64,000 nucleotides of DNA from Ruminococcaceae bacterium BL-6 (GTDB lineage: Bacteria > Bacillota > Clostridia > Oscillospirales > Acutalibacteraceae). The position numbers and the translations under genes are program-made. Positions 7,664 to 20,310 of this stretch are shown here, in pieces; position 1 is the stretch's first letter; each line of letters starts with the position of its first letter. The notes beneath the pieces were generated by a model. It saw nothing but the letters and a program-made list of their open reading frames with translations, had not been told where the DNA came from and made no database searches. Location of the stretch: the NCBI GenBank assembly GCA_902810075.1, contig LR778135.1:3162001-3226000 (forward strand), written 5' to 3'.

Positions 7664-10600
7664 GTCGTTCCCCTCGCGGGGAACGTGGATTGAAATTTGA
7701 CTGCCCGGTCTCTTGCCATTGCCTCTGGCGTCGTTCCCCTCGCGGGGAACGTGGATTGAAATTACCTCGTTACAAGAGATGTTCAGACTATGCCACGTCG
7801 TTCCCCTCGCGGGGAACGTGGATTGAAATGTGGATGTCGAGGGCATCCGCAAGTACCGTGAGGCGTCGTTCCCCTCGCGGGGAACGTGGATTGAAATCGT
7901 TCCGTCCAGCACCTTTGACGGGTATCCTCCGGTCGTTCCCCTCGCGGGGAACGTGGATTGAAATCCTTTGCCGTATTGATTTCTGCCGTCAGGGCCGAGT
8001 CGTTCCCCTCGCGGGGAACGTGGATTGAAATATCTGTCAGGCGTTGATGTGCTTACAGCAAGGGAGTCGTTCCCCTCGCGGGGAACGTGGATTGAAATAT
8101 GAAATTTGCAAACGCCGATTGTACTCGAATAGGTCGTTCCCCTCGCGGGGAACGTGGATTGAAATGTCGAGACAAAAAATGAGATCGGTCGCCTCCGCCG
8201 TCGTTCCCCTCGCGGGGAACGTGGATTGAAATTAACACCTGCGCCGTGATGCTCCGCGCGTTGACGGTCGTTCCCCTCGCGGGGAACGTGGATTGAAATA
8301 GTTTGCCAGATGGTATAGCCCTCGGCTTTTAGGTCGTTCCCCTCGCGGGGAACGTGGATTGAAATTTCGATTTCGATAAAATATTGCCGGGCCTGTTTTG
8401 TCGTTCCCCTCGCGGGGAACGTGGATTGAAATGTTGCCCGGAACCGCGTCAAATCGTCCTGTATCTGTCGTTCCCCTCGCGGGGAACGTGGATTGAAATA
8501 TTTAAAGTAGAAAGTGCATATACACCTATAATAGGTCGTTCCCCTCGCGGGGAACGTGGATTGAAATCAATTATTCCACACTACCGGTCGCCGGAACAAA
8601 GGTCGTTCCCCTCGCGGGGAACGTGGATTGAAATTTTCAGCCGCGCAGCGAAGGCGTGATGTATTTCGTCGTTCCCCTCGCGGGGAACGTGGATTGAAAT
8701 TCGTTATCTGCATAACGGAGATAAGTTTTCTGGCGGTCGTTCCCCTCGCGGGGAACGTGGATTGAAATGCGATCGACGAGGCTATCCGTGCCGGAGATTG
8801 GGGTCGTTCCCCTCGCGGGGAACGTGGATTGAAATGATTTTAGATACCGGCGGATAACCGTACGATACCGTCGTTCCCCTCGCGGGGAACGTGGATTGAA
8901 ATATGTCAGATAACTATCTTTTTACTACTTCTGGAGGTCGTTCCCCTCGCGGGGAACGTGGATTGAAATTCTCAAAGGTAGAATCAAGATTGGCCGTCGG
9001 ATCGTCGTTCCCCTCGCGGGGAACGTGGATTGAAATTTCTTTCCGGCCAGCGCCATAGACTGCCTTATGGTCGTTCCCCTCGCGGGGAACGTGGATTGAA
9101 ATTCTACGGCATGGTTGGGAATCCAATCGGTATGGAGTCGTTCCCCTCGCGGGGAACGTGGATTGAAATGCTTTTCAAGCCGTTTCTGGCACCTACGACA
9201 AGGGTCGTTCCCCTCGCGGGGAACGTGGATTGAAATAATTTGATATATTCTGGAAACCATTACGGTAGCGGTCGTTCCCCTCGCGGGGAACGTGGATTGA
9301 AATATCGGAAACGGCGTCTATGACGGCGAGCTGGCCGGTCGTTCCCCTCGCGGGGAACGTGGATTGAAATGCAAGCGCAAACCTCCATTTCAAGGAAGGG
9401 GAAAGTCGTTCCCCTCGCGGGGAACGTGGATTGAAATTTGATCATGATGGGGCGTGGAAACGGCAAGAACGGGGTCGTTCCCCTCGCGGGGAACGTGGAT
9501 TGAAATGACCTTAGACCAGTCGATACAACCGTTGGCGCTGCGTCGTTCCCCTCGCGGGGAACGTGGATTGAAATATCTGTATCAAAGTAGGTTGTCTGAT
9601 CCCATGAAGTCGTTCCCCTCGCGGGGAACGTGGATTGAAATGCGATCGACGAGGCTATCCGTGCCGGAGATTGGGGGTCGTTCCCCTCGCGGGGAACGTG
9701 GATTGAAATGTTCATTATTGCCGTATATAAGACATGGGAGAAGTGTCGTTCCCCTCGCGGGGAACGTGGATTGAAATTTCCGTGCGCATTCAGATAGCCG
9801 GCCTGCGTATGTCGTTCCCCTCGCGGGGAACGTGGATTGAAATTTGTCGCCGCCTACGTACCATTCGGGGGAAGAGGTCGTTCCCCTCGCGGGGAACGTG
9901 GATTGAAATGTCTCTATCCCTTGCGCCTGGCAGTCGTCCACGATGTCGTTCCCCTCGCGGGGAACGTGGATTGAAATATTTAAAGTAGAAAGTGCATATA
10001 CACCTATAATAGGTCGTTCCCCTCGCGGGGAACGTGGATTGAAATTGGAAACCGTGACGGTTCCGCTCGAATGGGTAATGGTCGTTCCCCTCGCGGGGAA
10101 CGTGGATTGAAATTACGCCCGGCCCGGCGTGATATGGTGGCGGGCCGGTCGTTCCCCTCGCGGGGAACGTGGATTGAAATGTAGAATCCTTTTGCCAATA
10201 GATATCAGCCGCGAGTCGTTCCCCTCGCGGGGAACGTGGATTGAAATACAAGAATAAACGGGCTGCGTTTTCGATCCTTGTGTCGTTCCCCTCGCGGGGA
10301 ACGTGGATTGAAATGCAATAAATGCGCTTCCCCCGGTTCCGGGAATTCGTCGTTCCCCTCGCGGGGAACGTGGATTGAAATATTCCCGCCTAAACGGTGT
10401 CATCGACATGGAAGAGTCGTTCCCCTCGCGGGGAACGTGGATTGAAATGACAGCGTGAAAGGAATCCTCGGAACGGATGAAGGTCGTTCCCCTCGCGGGG
10501 AACGTGGATTGAAATATGTACTCGCCTCCTGTCCATAATCCTCGCCGGTGTCGTTCCCCTCGCGGGGAACGTGGATTGAAATAGACTGACTTCATTGAAT

Positions 10601-13600
10601 TTCAACTAAAGGAGATGGTCGTTCCCCTCGCGGGGAACGTGGATTGAAATCCCATGTGCTCCAATCCTCCGGCCAAGGCTCGACGGTCGTTCCCCTCGCG
10701 GGGAACGTGGATTGAAATCCTTTGACCGTCTCCGTTGTCCTGCCGTCTCCGGGTCGTTCCCCTCGCGGGGAACGTGGATTGAAATGCTCCCACATTTCAT
10801 ATCCGGACGGGCCTCTTTTGGTCGTTCCCCTCGCGGGGAACGTGGATTGAAATTTTGAGCCGGGCGAAGTTGAGCTGCACTGTCCGGCGTCGTTCCCCTC
10901 GCGGGGAACGTGGATTGAAATTTCTGCAACCTTGAAGAAGAACAGATACAGGTCAAGTCGTTCCCCTCGCGGGGAACGTGGATTGAAATAGTCAGCCGGG
11001 CTTTGGTCTTACAATATATCAGCGGGTCGTTCCCCTCGCGGGGAACGTGGATTGAAATTTTGAGCCGGGCGAAGTTGAGCTGCACTGTCCGGGTCGTTCC
11101 CCTCGCGGGGAACGTGGATTGAAATGTGGCAGTACACCAGCAGCGGGACGATACCTGGCGTCGTTCCCCTCGCGGGGAACGTGGATTGAAATATAATACA
11201 GAGAAATTGACCGTCCCTGCTAAATTGTCGTTCCCCTCGCGGGGAACGTGGATTGAAATGCGTTCCGTCCCGGAAATAACGCCGGGAGCGTATGTCGTTC
11301 CCCTCGCGGGGAACGTGGATTGAAATGTCTATACTGGAAACGCGATCCGTGGCGCGTGGAGTCGTTCCCCTCGCGGGGAACGTGGATTGAAATTGGCCTT
11401 CCGCTTAGGCAACTTCCCGGAGGGCGTGTCGTTCCCCTCGCGGGGAACGTGGATTGAAATGCATGATCCAGCGCACCGAGCGCGGAAAACAGGCCGTCGT
11501 TCCCCTCGCGGGGAACGTGGATTGAAATATTGTCGGGCTGACCGCCACTCCGTGCCGATTGGAGTCGTTCCCCTCGCGGGGAACGTGGATTGAAATGTCG
11601 AAACAAAAAATGAGGTCGGTCGCCTCCGTCCGTCGTTCCCCTCGCGGGGAACGTGGATTGAAATGTTGACAGCTTGGAGGAGCTGCAAAGTCAGATCGGT
11701 CGTTCCCCTCGCGGGGAACGTGGATTGAAATGACTGGAGAGTTGTCCCGGAAAGACCTTGACGCGGTCGTTCCCCTCGCGGGGAACGTGGATTGAAATTG
11801 ATTGATGTTCATGAAGTAGTAATCCGGGTTGAGTCGTTCCCCTCGCGGGGAACGTGGATTGAAATTTCATCGTTGCAGTATTCGCACCCTTTCTCCCGCG
11901 TCGTTCCCCTCGCGGGGAACGTGGATTGAAATTTTCAAGTTTTCTCATAAATTGCAAATAAATCCTGTCGTTCCCCTCGCGGGGAACGTGGATTGAAATG
12001 GATACTCTCTCCGGGCTGGATGGCGATCTGGAAGTCGTTCCCCTCGCGGGGAACGTGGATTGAAATGCAAAAGTAAAGGGCCAGTTAATCCTTATGGAAA
12101 TGTCGTTCCCCTCGCGGGGAACGTGGATTGAAATTTTTTGCGCGCATCTTAACGGCCGCCTCCGTGCGTCGTTCCCCTCGCGGGGAACGTGGATTGAAAT
12201 CCATACGGAACAGGTCTTATAATCAGTGATGGTTTGGTCGTTCCCCTCGCGGGGAACGTGGATTGAAATGACAAGGCCCGCTGGGCGCAGGATTCAGAAG
12301 GAGTCGTTCCCCTCGCGGGGAACGTGGATTGAAATTTCATCAGCTTATATGCCCGCGATGCAGCCGTTATGTCGTTCCCCTCGCGGGGAACGTGGATTGA
12401 AATGTTCGTATCATTCCCATCCTATTCGTTTTTCATTGTCGTTCCCCTCGCGGGGAACGTGGATTGAAATTGTATCTTCAGTATTCAGCCTGAGCCAGCC
12501 ACACGTCGTTCCCCTCGCGGGGAACGTGGATTGAAATTCCTCCTTGGGCGATTGGGGCATCTGTTGACGGTGTCGTTCCCCTCGCGGGGAACGTGGATTG
12601 AAATAAAAGTCAGGCCACGGCTATATCGGCCAAGTGCAGGTCGTTCCCCTCGCGGGGAACGTGGATTGAAATAAGCTGCTCCTGTTGTGCTGTTTCTGTA
12701 GCCTTGGTCGTTCCCCTCGCGGGGAACGTGGATTGAAATATTTATCATTCTCGCGTGGCGATCTGGAAGGATCGTCGTTCCCCTCGCGGGGAACGTGGAT
12801 TGAAATCAACTGCTCGTATTTTCGTTCCTCTCGGGCCGGGGGTCGTTCCCCTCGCGGGGAACGTGGATTGAAATACATTTATCGTCAAGGCACTGGAAAA
12901 GCGTCCTAGTCGTTCCCCTCGCGGGGAACGTGGATTGAAATTGTCTGCCAATCTTTTGGCGTAGGAGCCGCCAGTGTCGTTCCCCTCGCGGGGAACGTGG
13001 ATTGAAATACTTTTGCAGGGAAATGGAAAGATAAATACTCGCGTCGTTCCCCTCGCGGGGAACGTGGATTGAAATACAGGGACTTACAACCCGATTGCCT
13101 CAAGAGAGGTCGTTCCCCTCGCGGGGAACGTGGATTGAAATATTTCGTCATCAGCTCCTTTTCCAGATCGTTCAGGGTCGTTCCCCTCGCGGGGAACGTG
13201 GATTGAAATGCACTACAAGCGGTAGAAGTGGACACTAAAAGACGTCGTTCCCCTCGCGGGGAACGTGGATTGAAATCTTTCGTGATGTTTTTGACGGCCT
13301 CCGCGATCATGTCGTTCCCCTCGCGGGGAACGTGGATTGAAATGCCCTTCCGCTGATTCCCGTCGCCATCGTCCCGGGTCGTTCCCCTCGCGGGGAACGT
13401 GGATTGAAATAATCGCATTATTTTTCGCCTCCTCTCTTGCCAAGTCGTTCCCCTCGCGGGGAACGTGGATTGAAATTTTGCCGTCCTGCTGACCCACAAG
13501 AAGCGAATGTCGTTCCCCTCGCGGGGAACGTGGATTGAAATTGCAGATGATTGCAGATACCATAGAAAAGAACGGTCGTTCCCCTCGCGGGGAACGTGGA

Positions 13601-16600
13601 TTGAAATTTCTTTGGCGCTAACTACATACACTTTTCCTTGGTCGTTCCCCTCGCGGGGAACGTGGATTGAAATTCTGAAGCAGTGTCGAAATCCTATACT
13701 GATAAAATGTCGTTCCCCTCGCGGGGAACGTGGATTGAAATGATTATGAGTATGACAGCGTGAAGTACTATAAAAGGTCGTTCCCCTCGCGGGGAACGTG
13801 GATTGAAATTCGCGGATACGATCGACAAAAACAGCGACAAACGTCGCTCCCCTCGCGGGGAACGTGGATTGAAATACGGAACAGGCGAATTTGAGGTACA
13901 CATCAACATGTCGTTCCCCTCGCGGGGAACGTGGATTGAAATGCAAATAACCGTATCCGCCGGAAGACCCCTTGCGTCGTTCCCCTCGCGGGGAACGTGG
14001 ATTGAAATACAAAGCAGCTGAAGCAGGTCCGCGAAATAGCAGGTCGTTCCCCTCGCGGGGAACGTGGATTGAAATTATCGGGGCCTCAATGACCAGCTTC
14101 GCGGAAGAAGTCGTTCCCCTCGCGGGGAACGTGGATTGAAATAATAATTCATAATGAGAAGTTCTTTGAACTTTCCGTCGTTCCCCTCGCGGGGAACGTG
14201 GATTGAAATGAAGCGCGAACATTACCCATCCGGCCCCTCCGAGTCGTTCCCCTCGCGGGGAACGTGGATTGAAATGTTGTGGCAATCATGGCAGACATAT
14301 TCGAGGTTAGTCGTTCCCCTCGCGGGGAACGTGGATTGAAATGGGATCCACTCCCCTTCAACAGTGTTCCGCGACGGTCGTTCCCCTCGCGGGGAACGTG
14401 GATTGAAATGTCTTCTCGATTTTGCACGGAGCCGAGGCATATTGTCGTTCCCCTCGCGGGGAACGTGGATTGAAATACTCTTATAAATCGGTTACAAGAC
14501 ACTGCACTTGAGTCGTTCCCCTCGCGGGGAACGTGGATTGAAATTTTAACTTTTGCGCTTACAATTTCCTCTCCGGAGTCGTTCCCCTCGCGGGGAACGT
14601 GGATTGAAATTTCTGTGCGAGTAACTATTTTGTCGTAATAGACGTCGTTCCCCTCGCGGGGAACGTGGATTGAAATGGCATCGTAGAGGGATATTACCCT
14701 GTCTATGTATGTCGTTCCCCTCGCGGGGAACGTGGATTGAAATGTACGTTGATGTAGACCCGCGCAAAGATCGGAAGTCGTTCCCCTCGCGGGGAACGTG
14801 GATTGAAATTTTCTTACGCCGTTCATAATCCAGCCGGTCAAGCGTCGTTCCCCTCGCGGGGAACGTGGATTGAAATACTTTTGCGCCCATAGTGATTTCA
14901 TCCTCGCAATGTCGTTCCCCTCGCGGGGAACGTGGATTGAAATATTTTAATTTTTGGCGCTATGTATGGCTTTGCAGGTCGTTCCCCTCGCGGGGAACGT
15001 GGATTGAAATGAAATGTGAAAGGAGCAGCCAATGGATAGAATAGATGTCGTTCCCCTCGCGGGGAACGTGGATTGAAATGTTAGATGTGCCTATTGTAAT
15101 GTGTCTTATATAGTCGTTCCCCTCGCGGGGAACGTGGATTGAAATTCCACCGCTTAGAGATAAATACGGATATTTATGGTCGTTCCCCTCGCGGGGAACG
15201 TGGATTGAAATGTTTCATTGGTAACACCAGAGGCACTTTTTGCGATAGTCGTTCCCCTCGCGGGGAACGTGGATTGAAATTTCCGTGTGCATCCAGATAT
15301 CCGGCCTGTGCGTCGTCGTTCCCCTCGCGGGGAACGTGGATTGAAATTTGTTGCTCTAGACATCCACATAGACTTTTCATGTCGTTCCCCTCGCGGGGAA
15401 CGTGGATTGAAATTGTTCGGCACGGCGGTACATAGTGTTCTGGAACGTCGTTCCCCTCGCGGGGAACGTGGATTGAAATCAATCCCGCCGATCTCGGATA
15501 TGACGGCTCCGCTGTCGTTCCCCTCGCGGGGAACGTGGATTGAAATGCTCACCGCCGGATGCAATCCGTGCAACCCGATAGGTCGTTCCCCTCGCGGGGA
15601 ACGTGGATTGAAATTGATTGGCAGAAGGGCATAGAACGCTGGGGGATCGTCGTTCCCCTCGCGGGGAACGTGGATTGAAATATCCGTAACCGGTTGGCGG
15701 AGATTTCTGCTGCCGGTCGTTCCCCTCGCGGGGAACGTGGATTGAAATGTCCTTTTCCTCCTGATCTTCGCCGTCCTCTCCGGTCGTTCCCCTCGCGGGG
15801 AACGTGGATTGAAATTATACCGCTGGCGTTGATTTCCCTGCCGGTACTGTCGTTCCCCTCGCGGGGAACGTGGATTGAAATAGGAGAACCCGAGAAGGCC
15901 GTAATCGGTGAATAGTCGTTCCCCTCGCGGGGAACGTGGATTGAAATTCCAACCGCCATGTTGAGCAGATCGGAGTAGCCGTCGTTCCCCTCGCGGGGAA
16001 CGTGGATTGAAATATGTCTCGCCTGAGCACCACAATGTCCTTGCGGTGGTCGTTCCCCTCGCGGGGAACGTGGATTGAAATAGATTTACTTTGTGAATTC
16101 AATAATATTTACGACGTCGTTCCCCTCGCGGGGAACGTGGATTGAAATGCTTGCTTGTCATTGTCGATCAGAAGGACCCGCTGTCGTTCCCCTCGCGGGG
16201 AACGTGGATTGAAATCTTTTGGCTCATAAATTTTGAAAGAATAATAATCGTCGTTCCCCTCGCGGGGAACGTGGATTGAAATTATATCGACAGCGACGTC
16301 CACACTTGGAAAAACGGGTCGTTCCCCTCGCGGGGAACGTGGATTGAAATGCCTGGAGCTCTTTTTCTGTGCTGCTGGAAGACGGTCGTTCCCCTCGCGG
16401 GGAACGTGGATTGAAATATACAGACGAAGCTGTTTCCGCAACGACCGACCATGTCGTTCCCCTCGCGGGGAACGTGGATTGAAATAAAAACGTAGATACG
16501 TCTGGGACGGCGATCGCAGCGTCGTTCCCCTCGCGGGGAACGTGGATTGAAATGTCTAATTGTGATGTACCAATTAGTGAAATGAACGGTCGTTCCCCTC

Positions 16601-17528
16601 GCGGGGAACGTGGATTGAAATAAGACGCTGCATACATTCCTCTCGAGTTGTCTCGTCGTTCCCCTCGCGGGGAACGTGGATTGAAATGCTTATATGGCCG
16701 CTCAATCGCAGGACCGCGGTGTCGTTCCCCTCGCGGGGAACGTGGATTGAAATCAAACCATCTGTCAATATACTCCGTCCACTCTTCCGTCGTTCCCCTC
16801 GCGGGGAACGTGGATTGAAATGCGCTTCGTGCCGATGGGTGGCATCTCAGACAGGGTCGTTCCCCTCGCGGGGAACGTGGATTGAAATGCAAAATTACCA
16901 CCGGTGAGTATGCGCCGGTGGTGTCGTTCCCCTCGCGGGGAACGTGGATTGAAATCATTTCCCGCAGCCCGGCGTGGGATAGTGCCGGGGTCGTTCCCCT
17001 CGCGGGGAACGTGGATTGAAATGCTTATATGGCCGCTCAATCGCAGGACCGCGGTGTCGTTCCCCTCGCGGGGAACGTGGATTGAAATTTTCTTACGCCG
17101 TTCATAATCCAGCCGGTCAAGCGTCGTTCCCCTCGCGGGGAACGTGGATTGAAATAAACAGTGCCGAGCGGCGGCTTCCGATCTCGGGTGTCGTTCCCCT
17201 CGCGGGGAACGTGGATTGAAATGGCCTGTTCCTTGCAGCTTGAATATCTCGGCTTATCGTCGTTCCCCTCGCGGGGAACGTGGATTGAAATGATATATTT
17301 TCCCGCAGAAACTGCTCTTGTTCGGAGGTCGTTCCCCTCGCGGGGAACGTGGATTGAAATGTTTTACTCATGCATATGCCTCCCCGGTGATCTGGTCGTT
17401 CCCCTCGCGGGGAACGTGGATTGAAATTGCAGTATACCAATAACGCTGGGACGCGGACGATGTCGTTCCCCTCGCGGGGAACGTGGATTGAAATGTTAAA
17501 CATTATAACACAGGCATTGAATATTTAG

Positions 17529-18498
17529 GTCGTTCCCCTCGCGGGGAACGTGGATTGAAATGTGCTTGTGATATTCGTCAACGCTTGCAAAATAAGTCGT
17601 TCCCCTCGCGGGGAACGTGGATTGAAATTCGAAAGCTTCTGCGAACATATCGCAAAAAAGAGGTCGTTCCCCTCGCGGGGAACGTGGATTGAAATGCTTC
17701 GCTGTATGCGTAATCGGAATCTTTTCCGGTCGTTCCCCTCGCGGGGAACGTGGATTGAAATTGTATCTTCAGTATTCAGCCTGAGCCAGCCACACGTCGT
17801 TCCCCTCGCGGGGAACGTGGATTGAAATGATTCCTTCCGGGATAATACCGACTGTTTCAGCGCGTCGTTCCCCTCGCGGGGAACGTGGATTGAAATGGAA
17901 GGAGAAGTGCGCTCCTGCGGATGCCTGCAGTCGTTCCCCTCGCGGGGAACGTGGATTGAAATGGAAAGTATCTTCATGCGGGTCTTGCGGTTCATGGGTC
18001 GTTCCCCTCGCGGGGAACGTGGATTGAAATTATCCATCTTCGGCGGCGGGGTCGGGAATCAAATGTCGTTCCCCTCGCGGGGAACGTGGATTGAAATGGA
18101 TTTGACACCGAAAATGAAACCGCTGCAGCCGGGTCGTTCCCCTCGCGGGGAACGTGGATTGAAATATTTCCGGCTTGTCCCGTATGAGGACAAACGGAAG
18201 TCGTTCCCCTCGCGGGGAACGTGGATTGAAATATGTATATTTGGATGAAAAAGCACTGCCTATACGTCGTTCCCCTCGCGGGGAACGTGGATTGAAATGC
18301 TTGACTTCCGGAAACTGTTCACGTTCAATGCAGGTCGTTCCCCTCGCGGGGAACGTGGATTGAAATATCGCCATAGGTACCTTAATATCCTGCGGCAAGG
18401 TCGTTCCCCTCGCGGGGAACGTGGATTGAAATGCCTGAATCCAAAGGCGATAAGCGCGCTTGATCGTCGTTCCCCTCGCGGGGAACGTGGATTGAAAT
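17529..18498 (+). repeat. CRISPR segmental duplication, copy A (14 spacers)
   Basis: A block of 15 repeats and 14 spacers that recurs in the same order exactly 1812 bp downstream (19341-20310). The first duplicated spacer begins GTGCTTGTGATATTCGTC and the last begins GCCTGAATCCAAAGGCG. The spacer directly after this copy (18499-18533) is itself a copy of an internal spacer of the block (17963-17997). Direct repeats every 67 bp make unequal recombination or replication slippage the obvious cause. Confidence 0.95.
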
Positions 18499-19340
18499 GG
18501 AAAGTATCTTCATGCGGGTCTTGCGGTTCATGGGTCGTTCCCCTCGCGGGGAACGTGGATTGAAATACGCAACCCCTGAAACCGCTGAAAAAATTTTGGG
18601 TCGTTCCCCTCGCGGGGAACGTGGATTGAAATAAGATTGGAGTATCGACGTTCACGCCGTTTCTGGGTCGTTCCCCTCGCGGGGAACGTGGATTGAAATA
18701 AGTTGCTCCTGCTGCGCCGCGTCCGTAGCCTTGGTCGTTCCCCTCGCGGGGAACGTGGATTGAAATGATTCAATAGATTTTCCAACGGTAACAGAATTCC
18801 GTCGTTCCCCTCGCGGGGAACGTGGATTGAAATCTAACACAAGCAAAAACCGAAGCATCGAATAAATCGTCGTTCCCCTCGCGGGGAACGTGGATTGAAA
18901 TTCGAAGATTGCGGGCTTGGAAAGACGCTTCAGCGGTCGTTCCCCTCGCGGGGAACGTGGATTGAAATCTCACGTTCCGTAAGGCCCACAAATGAGTACG
19001 CCGGTCGTTCCCCTCGCGGGGAACGTGGATTGAAATTCTTCCTTGAAGCCATGATTATCGCTTGTCGGATGTCGTTCCCCTCGCGGGGAACGTGGATTGA
19101 AATTCTACTACCGCGACTGCGTGGACGGAAGCTACGGTCGTTCCCCTCGCGGGGAACGTGGATTGAAATATCCTTCATTGGTCGCGACAGTTGGGATAGA
19201 CCAGTCGTTCCCCTCGCGGGGAACGTGGATTGAAATTTCTCAAAATTGAAATCGGTGTCGGCCAGAGCCGTGTCGTTCCCCTCGCGGGGAACGTGGATTG
19301 AAATGAGATCGTTATGACCTGAACCGACACGTTCTCCGAG

Positions 19341-20310
19341 GTCGTTCCCCTCGCGGGGAACGTGGATTGAAATGTGCTTGTGATATTCGTCAACGCTTGC
19401 AAAATAAGTCGTTCCCCTCGCGGGGAACGTGGATTGAAATTCGAAAGCTTCTGCGAACATATCGCAAAAAAGAGGTCGTTCCCCTCGCGGGGAACGTGGA
19501 TTGAAATGCTTCGCTGTATGCGTAATCGGAATCTTTTCCGGTCGTTCCCCTCGCGGGGAACGTGGATTGAAATTGTATCTTCAGTATTCAGCCTGAGCCA
19601 GCCACACGTCGTTCCCCTCGCGGGGAACGTGGATTGAAATGATTCCTTCCGGGATAATACCGACTGTTTCAGCGCGTCGTTCCCCTCGCGGGGAACGTGG
19701 ATTGAAATGGAAGGAGAAGTGCGCTCCTGCGGATGCCTGCAGTCGTTCCCCTCGCGGGGAACGTGGATTGAAATGGAAAGTATCTTCATGCGGGTCTTGC
19801 GGTTCATGGGTCGTTCCCCTCGCGGGGAACGTGGATTGAAATTATCCATCTTCGGCGGCGGGGTCGGGAATCAAATGTCGTTCCCCTCGCGGGGAACGTG
19901 GATTGAAATGGATTTGACACCGAAAATGAAACCGCTGCAGCCGGGTCGTTCCCCTCGCGGGGAACGTGGATTGAAATATTTCCGGCTTGTCCCGTATGAG
20001 GACAAACGGAAGTCGTTCCCCTCGCGGGGAACGTGGATTGAAATATGTATATTTGGATGAAAAAGCACTGCCTATACGTCGTTCCCCTCGCGGGGAACGT
20101 GGATTGAAATGCTTGACTTCCGGAAACTGTTCACGTTCAATGCAGGTCGTTCCCCTCGCGGGGAACGTGGATTGAAATATCGCCATAGGTACCTTAATAT
20201 CCTGCGGCAAGGTCGTTCCCCTCGCGGGGAACGTGGATTGAAATGCCTGAATCCAAAGGCGATAAGCGCGCTTGATCGTCGTTCCCCTCGCGGGGAACGT
20301 GGATTGAAAT
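19341..20310 (+). repeat. CRISPR segmental duplication, copy B (14 spacers)
   Basis: The second copy of the 970-bp block described at 17529-18498, with the same spacer order and lengths and no difference that I noticed. It lies in the trailer-proximal (oldest) part of the array. Twelve unrelated spacers and one repeated spacer separate the two copies, so the event was not a simple adjacent tandem duplication, or later changes altered the junction. Confidence 0.95.
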
